Source: Planctomicrobium piriforme (lineage in GTDB: Bacteria; Planctomycetota; Planctomycetia; Planctomycetales; Planctomycetaceae). Taken from it: a stretch of DNA of 64,000 bases. The stretch is from positions 253,395 through 317,394 of the forward strand of contig NZ_FOQD01000006.1 in assembly GCF_900113665.1 (NCBI RefSeq), given 5' to 3'. Both the position numbers and the translations under genes were made by a program. A model generated the notes under the pieces. That model saw only the letters and a program-made list of their open reading frames with translations. It did no database searches and had not been told where the DNA came from. Positions 44,193-52,100 of this stretch are shown in pieces. The first letter of the stretch is position 1, and every line of letters starts with the position of its first letter.

Positions 44193-44234
44193 CGCGGCGA
44201 CCGCGACCTGAAACCACGGGTTTCAGTAGCCGCG
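44193..44234 (+). terminator. Nested hairpin between the FG-GAP gene and tRNA-Leu
   Basis: An inner stem CTGAAACC / GGTTTCAG (44208-44226) lies within an outer stem CGCGGC / GCCGCG. No T tract follows, so termination is uncertain. Confidence 0.35.
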
Positions 44235-44238
44235 ACCG

Positions 44239-44266
44239 TTGCGAAAACCGGAGCAGCATCTACGCT
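44239..44266 (+). promoter_or_regulatory. Possible promoter of tRNA-Leu
   Basis: TTGCGA (44239-44244), 16 nt spacing, TACGCT (44261-44266), about 10 nt before the mature tRNA 5' end. The match is moderate and the position is right. Confidence 0.35.
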
Positions 44267-44276
44267 GTACGGACAA

Positions 44277-44358
44277 GCGAGAGTGGCGAAACTGGCAGAC
44301 GCGCTGGATTTAGGTTCCAGTCCCGCAAGGGGTGCAGGTTCAAGTCCTGTCTCTCGCA
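44277..44358 (+). tRNA. tRNA-Leu (anticodon TAG)
   Basis: Acceptor stem GCGAGAG / CTCTCGC, anticodon stem CTGGA / TCCAG with loop TTTAGGT, and a long class II variable arm. The T arm contains GGTTCAAGTCC and the discriminator is A. It is 82 nt, with no encoded CCA. It ends 11 nt before the convergent stop of the M20 peptidase gene. Confidence 0.95.
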
Positions 44359-44369
44359 ATCTTCGATGC

Positions 44370-45611
44370 TCACTGGCCGTGCTCACTGGGTGGCGGCGTC
44401 ATTTTGCCTGCCGCCATGTGGAGGAGGTAGAGAGCGGTGAGTTTTGCTCGTTCGGCGAGGCTCTCGATGGCGGTGAACTCGTCGTGGCTGTGGATTTTGC
44501 CTCCCCGGACTCCCAGCGTGTCGACGTTGGGGATGCCGAGTGCTGCCAGGCGGTTGCCGTCGCAGGCGCCGCCGCTGGGGCACCAGACGAGGTCTAGGCC
44601 GAGTTCGTGCCCGCAAGTTTGAAACTGGCTGAGCATGGTTTCGAGGGCCGGGGTCAGCGATTTGGGCGGGGCCAGGAAGTCGCCGTGTAGTGAAAGTTCG
44701 ACGCCGGTTTGCGAGGAGATTCTGGCGAGGATCTCGCGGATCGTGGACAGCACCTCCGGTTCGTGACCGCGTTCGGTGTAGCGGATGTTGAAGCGGACGA
44801 TCGCCAATGCCGGCACCATGTTGCTGGGTCCGCCGCCATCGATGCGGGCGACGTTCAGCGTCAGTTCCGGCCAGCGGCCGTTGAGGCGATGGAGTTCGGC
44901 GGTAACGTCTGCGGCTGCGACAATTGCGTTGCGGCCGAGGTGAAAGTCGCGGCCGGAATGGGCGGCCTGGCCGCTGGCGATCACCGAGAAGTTGCCTGAC
45001 CCTTTGCGTGAGGAAACGAGTGCGCCATTGGGAAGACTCGGTTCGAACAATAGGGCCAATTGCACGCGCTGTGCCGCTTCGTTGAACAGGTGAGCGGAAC
45101 CCGGCGAGCCGATCTCTTCGTCGCTGTTGACGATCACTTCCCAGCCGAGCCGCTGTTCTCCGGTGTCCAAGACAAAGCGTTCGAGTGCCTGGAGCGCGAA
45201 CAGCATGATCACCAGGCCCCCTTTGGCATCGGCGACGCCTGGCCCGCAAATCATTTGATCGTCGAGCCGTTTGACGGTCTGAAAGGGTGATTCAAGACCG
45301 TAAACGGTGTCCATGTGTATGGCGAGCAGCACCTGTCGCGGAGCATGGGGTCGTTTCACGGCGTGGATGTTGGGGCCGAGCGGAATGCGGACGGTCTGTC
45401 CGTGGACATCGATCTGTTCGAAGTCACCGGCGGGGAGGATGGTCGCGGAGTCGGCAGGCTTGGCGAATTCCGCGTGAATGAGTTGGGCGAGGTGCGAGAG
45501 CCCGAGGGGATTGAAGCTTCCGGAGTTGATGTTCGCCCAGGAGATCAGGGTCTCGAGCATGAGCCCTGACTGTGACTCGATCCAGTCGAGGTAGGGGGCG
45601 TAAGCGGACAT
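44370..45611 (-). CDS. M20-family metallopeptidase (glutamate carboxypeptidase-like)
   Basis: A 413-residue zinc peptidase. Metal-site segments of the M20/CPG2 type are in order: LLAIHMDTVYG, CGPGVADAKGGLVIMLFALQ (bridging Asp), VNSDEEIGSPGSAHLF (catalytic Glu pair), and GGKIHSHDEFTAIESLAER near the end. A dimerisation domain sits between about 195 and 310 (SGQAAHSGRDFHLGRNAI). No signal peptide is present, so the protein is probably cytoplasmic. Substrate specificity within M20 (peptides, acyl amino acids) cannot be set. It stands alone, convergent with tRNA-Leu. Confidence 0.92.
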   Translation of the reverse strand: MSAYAPYLDWIESQSGLMLETLISWANINSGSFNPLGLSHLAQLIHAEFAKPADSATILPAGDFEQIDVHGQTVRIPLGPNIHAVKRPHAPRQVLLAIHMDTVYGLESPFQTVKRLDDQMICGPGVADAKGGLVIMLFALQALERFVLDTGEQRLGWEVIVNSDEEIGSPGSAHLFNEAAQRVQLALLFEPSLPNGALVSSRKGSGNFSVIASGQAAHSGRDFHLGRNAIVAAADVTAELHRLNGRWPELTLNVARIDGGGPSNMVPALAIVRFNIRYTERGHEPEVLSTIREILARISSQTGVELSLHGDFLAPPKSLTPALETMLSQFQTCGHELGLDLVWCPSGGACDGNRLAALGIPNVDTLGVRGGKIHSHDEFTAIESLAERAKLTALYLLHMAAGKMTPPPSEHGQ

Positions 45612-45841
45612 GCAGAAAGTCCTGAGAGGGCCATTGCGAGTGTCGCGGAAACGATAACAGCTTTATCGATTGGAGGACACCGGCAGAATCTGCCGATCGT
45701 GCCTGTGAATGCCGGATCATGTTTCTGTTGAATGGCTTGCGTCGCGTTCAGTGGTTTGTGGCACGCCAATTGTTTCTTACGGAATCGTCAGAAACGGAGA
45801 CGGGTCAAATCCAACAATGTGATTTCGGAAAGGGATGAACG

Positions 45842-46159
45842 ATGAAAACTTTCGCATTACTGACAGCGGCGGTCGCAGGGTTGATGTGGGCCGGAGCCGG
45901 ACAGGCTCAGGCCGGCGGCCACAATCATGGCTACGGGTACGGTTACGGCAACAGCTGGAACAACACCTACTGGGGAGGTGGGTCGAACTGGGGGTATCAG
46001 CGGCGGGGGCACTACGACTTTCACAACACCAGCCACTACGACTATGTGCCCGGCGGAGTCGTTCCGCACGGAAACCATCTGCACTATGTGCCGGGAACTT
46101 ACCAGTGGCACCAGACCGGCCATTACGACTACCACCGCGGCAACCACCATCACCACTAG
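45842..46159 (+). CDS. Small secreted His/Tyr/Gly-rich protein
   Basis: A 105-residue protein with a signal peptide (MKTFALLTAAVAGLMWAGAG). The mature part is dominated by His, Tyr and Gly (HGYGYGYGNSW, then GHYDFHNTSHYDYVPGGVVP, HLHYVPGTYQWHQTGHYDYH) and ends in four His. The HYVPG motif also occurs in the 20576 protein. Such composition suggests metal binding at the cell surface, which is inference. The start is supported by the signal peptide. Element B overlaps the stop codon, and the neighbours are Cys-rich secreted proteins. Confidence 0.78.
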   Translation: MKTFALLTAAVAGLMWAGAGQAQAGGHNHGYGYGYGNSWNNTYWGGGSNWGYQRRGHYDFHNTSHYDYVPGGVVPHGNHLHYVPGTYQWHQTGHYDYHRGNHHHH

Positions 46160-46260
46160 AGCAGTTTGCTCTACCGGGTGCAGGCGAATGGACGGTTTTC
46201 ACTAGATGAAAACCGCTATTATCGCCTGCGGAATGCTGAACATCAAAAGTAATGATGCTC
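46159..46260 (+). repeat. Structured 3' element B, copy 4 (best-folding copy)
   Basis: GAGCAGTTTGCTC, beginning with the G of the TAG stop, then ACCGGGTGCAGG. The outer stem GCAGGCGA / TCGCCTGC encloses a perfect inner stem CGGTTTTCA / TGAAAACCG with loop CTAGA. Confidence 0.8.
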
Positions 46261-46295
46261 TCATCGTGCCTGGCAAAGATGGCCTGGAAACAAAT

Positions 46296-46322
46296 CTGCC
46301 CCGCCGGATCACGGCGGGGCAG
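46296..46322. terminator. GC-rich hairpin between convergent genes
   Basis: A perfect 11-bp stem, CTGCCCCGCCG / CGGCGGGGCAG, with loop GATCA. On the minus strand it is followed by ATTTGTTT. It probably terminates the CC-repeat protein gene and perhaps also the plus-strand unit. Confidence 0.6.
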
Positions 46323-46353
46323 ACGTTTCATCAGGATTGGTCAGTCAGACCGA

Positions 46354-46755
46354 TTACTTGCAGCAGGCAGCGCCCGCTTGGCAGCAAGGCAACTGAGCCT
46401 CGCAGCATGCAGCACCTGGTCCGCAGCAGTCAGAACCGGTTGCACAGCAGGCGGCTTTCGCCTGACAGCAATCGGCGGCAGCGGCTGCTGTCTTGATGTT
46501 CAACTTGAACGTCGGGGCACAGCAGGCAGCGCCATCCACGCAGCAGGGAGCGGCGGGAGCACAGCAACTGGCCTGTTTCAGATTTACCTGCAGAGACGCA
46601 GCACAGCAGGGGGAACCTGGGAAACAGCAGTCAGCGCCCTGCTCACAACAGCTCAGAGCGGTGGACGAATTCTGGGCGGTGGCACTGCCGACGAACACCG
46701 CCAGCAGGGTCAGACTCAAACAGGTGGCAAACAGTGCCAAAACACGGCTAGACAT
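46354..46755 (-). CDS. Secreted protein built of CC-x5 repeats
   Basis: A 133-residue protein with a signal peptide (VLALFATCLSLTLLAVFVGS). The mature part contains twelve Cys-Cys pairs, mostly spaced by exactly five residues (for example CCEQGADCCFPGSPCC, CCAPAAPCCVDGAACC and CCATGSDCCGPGAACC). This gives a seven-residue repeat rich in Ala, Pro and Gly. Two short non-Cys stretches (LQVNLKQA and FKLNIKTAAAAA) interrupt it. GGAG 8 nt upstream of the ATG at 46755 supports this start over 46770. I know no family with this layout. Metal binding or disulfide cross-linking is a guess. Confidence 0.78.
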   Translation of the reverse strand: MSSRVLALFATCLSLTLLAVFVGSATAQNSSTALSCCEQGADCCFPGSPCCAASLQVNLKQASCCAPAAPCCVDGAACCAPTFKLNIKTAAAAADCCQAKAACCATGSDCCGPGAACCEAQLPCCQAGAACCK

Positions 46756-46845
46756 GGAAATTCTCCTCAAAGCGTTTTTTAAATAGGGCCTGCACCCATC
46801 ACGTCGGGTGCGCGGCGATTTGCCAAACAGCGAACAACAGGCAAA

Positions 46846-47289
46846 TCACGCTTTGGGCGGTGGAACCAGCGGACGATCCCCGCGCGTCTGCAAGAGATCC
46901 TCTCGCAACTGCAGCGGAGTCGAGGAAGAAACTCCCTGCACCTGAGCGGCAGCGGAGTTTTCGAAGACCAGCGTCAACGACGCCGGGGCACAGCAGGTCT
47001 GCGTGGAGCATGGACAATTGTCCTGCCCGCAGGGCTGTGACGAAGCAACCGGTTCATGCTCACGAGCCGACTTCGCCGCTTTGGAACCATGCTCGTGCTG
47101 GCAGCAGCCGACAGCGGGTTTCGACTTTTCACCGCTTTTGACGATGCAGCAGCAGCCGCAGGCAGGTGCGTGAGTGTGGCTGGCAGAGGCCGCAGTACCT
47201 GCACAGCAACGGTCTGCCGCCATTCCGACCGGAGGAAATCCGGCAAGCAGGGCAGCCAGGCAAAGCAGAAGTCGTAACGCGACGTTCAT
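46846..47289 (-). CDS. Secreted or membrane-anchored Cys/His-rich protein
   Basis: A 147-residue protein with an N-terminal hydrophobic signal (MNVALRLLLCLAALLAGFPP). The mature part is rich in Cys and His (DRCCAGTAASASHTHAPACG, then CCCIVKSG, GCCQHEHGSKA, CGQDNCPCSTQTCCAP). A polar C-terminal tail (about 105-147) has no Cys. A longer frame continues upstream to 47595, but the signal peptide begins at the ATG at 47289. It is 90 nt upstream of the CC-repeat gene on the same strand, so co-expression is likely. A role in metal handling is suggested by composition only. Confidence 0.7.
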   Translation of the reverse strand: MNVALRLLLCLAALLAGFPPVGMAADRCCAGTAASASHTHAPACGCCCIVKSGEKSKPAVGCCQHEHGSKAAKSAREHEPVASSQPCGQDNCPCSTQTCCAPASLTLVFENSAAAQVQGVSSSTPLQLREDLLQTRGDRPLVPPPKA

Positions 47290-47513
47290 GGCTGAAGTAT
47301 ACGCTGGGGATGGACTCGTCTCAATGTGAATTCCGGCGTCCTGTTCACCGGTTGTAATATGCCGGCACGCTGTTTTGATTCCATTCGCTGCTGGTCGAAT
47401 TGATGGAAAATGAATGGTTGTTCGGGCTTGTGGAACGTGAATGCGTCCGCTGGACGCATCGCTAAAACATTCCAGCAGCGAACCTCGGCACGGCTCCTTC
47501 TGTCGGGAGCGGC

Positions 47514-48992
47514 ATGTCGACCTCCTTGCGAAAACCGGCTGCGCCGCCAACACTGTCGGGGAACACCCAGCGCGACGGTGACATGGCTGACACAATCGAT
47601 GACCAGCAGACCAATCCGGCCCCGGCAGGTTCCCTTCGGGAGCTGATGCATGTGGCGTTTCCGTTGGTCATCAGCGCCGGCTCGCTGTCGCTGATGAACG
47701 TGGTCGACCGCATCTTTCTCGCACAGCTCAGCATCGATGCCCTGGCCGCGGCGATGCCGGCCGCGATGCTCAGCTGGACGTCGATGAGCCTCGCCTTCGG
47801 CATGGCAGGCTACACCAACGCGTTCGTCTCCCAGTACGAAGGGGCCGGGCGGAAAGACCGAGTTGCAGCGGCCATGTGGCAGGGGATTTTCGTCGCGCTG
47901 GCCGGCGGCATTTCCCTGCTGCCGATGATCCTGTTTGCACCTGAGATTTTCGGGCTGATGGGGCATGCGGCCCATGTGCAGCAGCTCGAGATCGAATACT
48001 TCTCGTGGCTCTGCCCTGTGGCGATCCCGACGTTGCTGTCGACGGTACTCACGGCGTTCTTTACTGCCAGAAAGCGGACGGCGGTAGTGATGTGGGTGAA
48101 TATCGGGACATCGCTGCTGAATGCGGCGGCGGCCTATTCTTTGATTTTCGGCGCTGGCCCGATGCCTGGGCTGGGAATGAAGGGGGCGGCGATCGGCACG
48201 GTGCTGGCCCAGTCACTCGGTGCAGTGTGCCTGGCAGCGCTGATGTTTCGCGATGGCAAACGAGAAGGCTACAGGTTCCGCGAGAATTTTGGCTTCGACC
48301 TGGAACTCATCCGGCGAATGATCCGATTCGGGGTACCGAACGGGATTCAGATGCTGCTCGACGTCGGCTCGTTCACGGTGTTTATCGCGCTGGTGGGGCG
48401 ATTGGGGACCGAGGATCAGGCGGCGACGAACCTGGCGTTCACCCTTAACTCGCTCGCCTTCGTGCCGATGATCGGGATGGGAACCGCCGTGGTCACGCTG
48501 GTGGGACATCGGGTCGGAGAACGCAAACCAGAACTGGCAACCAGAACGGTGTGGATCGCCTTTGCTCTCTCAGGCGGCTACATGCTGTTGTTCGCGCTGA
48601 TTTACCTGTCGGTCCCAGGGGTGATCCTCTACCCCTTCATGCATGGGGACGAAGTGGCGCTCTTCGAAGCGATGGAGCCGACTGTGATCATGCTGCTGCG
48701 GTATGTGGCGCTGTACACGTTCTTCGATGCCATGGCGATTATCTTCGGCTCGGCCGTCCGCGGGGCAGGCGACACGATGTTCTCGCTGATTTTCACGGTG
48801 GTGGGCGGCTGGCTCCTGATGGTCGCCCCGACGATCTGGGCGATCCGCAACGGCTACGGCCTGCACGGCTGCTGGATCGCCGTATCGGTGACAGTGATCG
48901 TGATGGGCCTGGGCTTCCTGTTCCGCTTCCAGCAAGGGCATTGGAAGACAATGCAGGTGATTGAGGAAGACCCATTGGAGGGGTTGCCGTAG
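47514..48992 (+). CDS. MATE-family multidrug/cation efflux transporter
   Basis: A 492-residue protein with about twelve membrane helices in two halves, typical of MATE antiporters that export drugs or organic cations using Na+ or H+. Recognisable features are the first-helix segment LRELMHVAFPLVISAGSLSL, VDRIFLAQLS, GMAGYTNAFVSQYEGAGRKD and, in the second half, GIQMLLDVGSFTVF and GMGTAVVTLVGHRVGERKPE. Substrate is unknown. GGGAG just before the ATG at 47514 supports this start. A weak hairpin (49070-49095, GGAGGT/ACCTCC, then ATTTTCTTTCT) may terminate it. Confidence 0.92.
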   Translation: MSTSLRKPAAPPTLSGNTQRDGDMADTIDDQQTNPAPAGSLRELMHVAFPLVISAGSLSLMNVVDRIFLAQLSIDALAAAMPAAMLSWTSMSLAFGMAGYTNAFVSQYEGAGRKDRVAAAMWQGIFVALAGGISLLPMILFAPEIFGLMGHAAHVQQLEIEYFSWLCPVAIPTLLSTVLTAFFTARKRTAVVMWVNIGTSLLNAAAAYSLIFGAGPMPGLGMKGAAIGTVLAQSLGAVCLAALMFRDGKREGYRFRENFGFDLELIRRMIRFGVPNGIQMLLDVGSFTVFIALVGRLGTEDQAATNLAFTLNSLAFVPMIGMGTAVVTLVGHRVGERKPELATRTVWIAFALSGGYMLLFALIYLSVPGVILYPFMHGDEVALFEAMEPTVIMLLRYVALYTFFDAMAIIFGSAVRGAGDTMFSLIFTVVGGWLLMVAPTIWAIRNGYGLHGCWIAVSVTVIVMGLGFLFRFQQGHWKTMQVIEEDPLEGLP

Positions 48993-49069
48993 GGGGAAGC
49001 CGTCAGCGGTCGGCGATCAGCAGTCAGGTTGAGAAAAGAGTCCAGTGCCCAATGCCAGTCGGGGGGAGG

Positions 49070-49106
49070 GGAGGTTTGAGCGACGGGCGACCTCCATTTT
49101 CTTTCT
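49070..49106 (+). terminator. Possible weak terminator after the MATE gene
   Basis: A six-base-pair stem, GGAGGT / ACCTCC, with a 14-nt loop, followed by ATTTTCTTTCT. The weak stem makes this tentative. Confidence 0.35.
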
Positions 49107-49138
49107 GGTTCTGGGGCACTCCTCACCGGAGACTCGAC

Positions 49139-52100
49139 TCATGTGAAACTGATGGTCTTCGTCACGGCCGTGCTCGTCCCTCCGTCGCCGTCGGTGAGGA
49201 TGGCTCGGACTGTTCTGGCGGCGGTCACGGGGTTGGTCAGTGTGCTCTTGAAGGTGATGGCCCTTAAGAGGGCTTGAGCGGCAGCAGGGGTAGAGCTGGC
49301 GTTGAATGTGATCGTCAGTCCGACCTTGCTCGTCCCTCCATTGAATGTCCCGATGACGACTCCGCCGAATGTGACGTTGTTGCCGTTGACCCCAATTTGC
49401 CCTGCACCTTGTCCTTGATTCTGAATCGAGAGGACATCCGTGGACTGAATGTTCGCGGTGAGCGTGATCGTCAGCTTGCCGGCATTGAAATCGGCCGAAT
49501 CGTTGTCGGTCACCGCGGCATCATCGTCGATCACGACAGGCATGCCGGCGATTGAGGGATAGTTCACGCTGCCGTCGAATGCGGTCACGACTGGCGGCGC
49601 ATTGCCTGGGGCGACGCTGATCGTCTTGGTCACCGCGGCGCTCTGGCCGCCGTCGCCATCATTGACGAGGACGCGAACCGTGCGTGGATCGGTCGAACGG
49701 GTGGCAGCCGTATTGCTGAACTGGATGTTCCGCAGCAGTACCTGAGCCGCGGCGGGCGTGCCGCTGGCATTGAAGTTGATAACCAGGGCGACTTTGTTGG
49801 AGCCGCCGGTGAACGTGCCGATGACGACTCCACTATAGGTGACATTCGTCCCGTCCACGCCGATCTTGCCTGTCGTCGTTCCCTGGTTGCGGATGGAGAG
49901 GACGTCGGCTCCCTGCGCATTGGCGATCAGCCCGATGGTCATTTTTCCGCCGGCGAAGTCGGTAGAATCGATGTCGGAGACCGTGGCGTCGGAGTCAAGC
50001 AGCACCGCTGCAGGGCCGATGAAGCCCACGCTGCCGTCAAACGCGGCGACGACCGGAGCATCGTTCACCGCCGCGACGTTCACGGTTTTGAGAACAGCGA
50101 CGCTCGTTCCGCCGTCGCCGTCCGTCAGCACACACCGCACGGTGCGAGGCAACGTGACAGGGTTTTCCGAGGTGCTGCTGAACGCGATTGCCCGCAACAG
50201 AGCTTGAGCGGCTCCCGGTGACGAACTGGCGTTGAACGTGACCGTCAGTCCGACTTTGTTCGTGCCGCCGGTGAACGTGCCGATGACGACTCCGCCGTAG
50301 AGGACATTCGGCCCGTCCAGGCCAATCTGGCCGGCACCCGATCCCTGGTGGAGGATCCGCAGCACATCGCTGGACTGGGCGTTCGCGGTGATGTTGAGCG
50401 TCAGCTTGCCGGTATCAAAGTCATTCGAATCGGCATCGGTCACTGTTGCGCCGCTATCGAACACCGTCGGGCTGCCGTTTTCGGTGTAAGTGACGGCGGT
50501 TTCGGACATCCCGATTATCGGTCGCACGTTGGGGGCGACGCTGTAGACTGTCCCGGTGAAATTGCCGTTGCCATTCCCCAGCAGGACGCTGACATTCGCG
50601 GAACCATAATTGGCGGTGATCAGATCGAGACGTCCGTCGCCGTTCACGTCTGCTGGGGCCGTCGCGTGCGGACTTGCACCTGTGGCAAAGGTCTGCTGGG
50701 ATTGAAATGTTCCATCACCATTTCCCAGCAACACGCTGACGGTATTAGGAGATGAATTGGCGGTGATGAGGTCGAGTTTGCCGTCGCCGTTCATATCTGC
50801 CGCGGCTACGTTGACAGGAAAGCTCCCCACGGCATAGGTCTGCTGGGACTGAAATGTTCCGTCACCATTCCCCAGCAATACGCTGACGGTATTAGGAGAT
50901 GCATTAGCGGTGATGAGGTCGAATTTGCCGTCGCCGTTCAGATCTGCCGCGGCTACGTTGACAGGAAAATGCCCCACGGCATAGGTCAGTTGGGACTGAA
51001 ATGTTCCGTCACCATTCCCCAGCAACACGCTGACGGTATCGGGACCTGCATTGGCGGTGATGAGGTCCAGTTTGCTGTCCCCGTTTGCGTCCGCGACGAC
51101 TAAGGAGTAAGGATTGCCTCCCACGTTATAAGTCTGCTGACTCTGAAACGTGCCGTCACCGTTGCCCAGCAGCACGCTGATGTTATTGGAAGTTTGATTG
51201 GCGGTGACAAGGTCCAGTTTGCCGTCTCCATTCACATCCCCCACAACCACCGAGTACGGTTTGGTTCCCACGGGCTCGGTCAGTTGGGTTTGAAACGTGC
51301 CGTCGCCGTTTCCGAGCAGGATGCTGACGGTGCTGGAAGTGTAATTGGCACTTATCAAATCGAGACGACCGTCGCCGTTCACGTCTGCCGAGGTGACGGA
51401 GGCTGGACCGGTGCCTGTGGAATACGTTTGTTGCGATTGAAATGTGCCGTCGCCGTTCCCCAGCAGGACGCTGACGTTAGCGGAAAGAGAATTGGCACTG
51501 ACGAGGTCGAATTGACCGTCCCCATTCACGTCAGCCGCGGTCACGAAGAACGGACCGTTGCCCACGCTGTACAGAGTTTGCGGCTGAAAGCTGAGCGTGC
51601 CGGTCAGCCTCCGACCTGAGGCATCGCGAATGGTGCCGTCATCGACCAGGTTCATGCCCAGCGATCCTACTCCGGTAATCCCGGACACGCTGATCGTGTA
51701 CACGGAGCTGCTGACAGGAGTGACGGTGAAAGCGGCATTCGTTTGCACGCTCCCCGTCTTGACGATTGCGAAATCGGCGGCGTCAACGCCAGTCACGGCA
51801 GTACTGAATGTGACCGTGAAATTGGCCGTCGCAGTATTGATGCGATTGTTGGCAGCCAGCACGATTGACTGGACAGTGGGGAGGGGGCTGGCCTGTACTA
51901 GAAAGACGGTTCCGGTGAAGTTGCCGTTGCTGTTCCCCAGCAGGACGCTGACGGTATCGGAAGCGTAATTGGCGGTGATGAGGTCCAGTTTCCCGTCCCC
52001 GTTCACATCCACCGCGGCCACGGAGATGGGTGAACTTCCCACGGCGTAAGTCTGGTGGGTCTGAAACGTGCCGTTGCCGTTCCCCAACAGCACGCTGACG

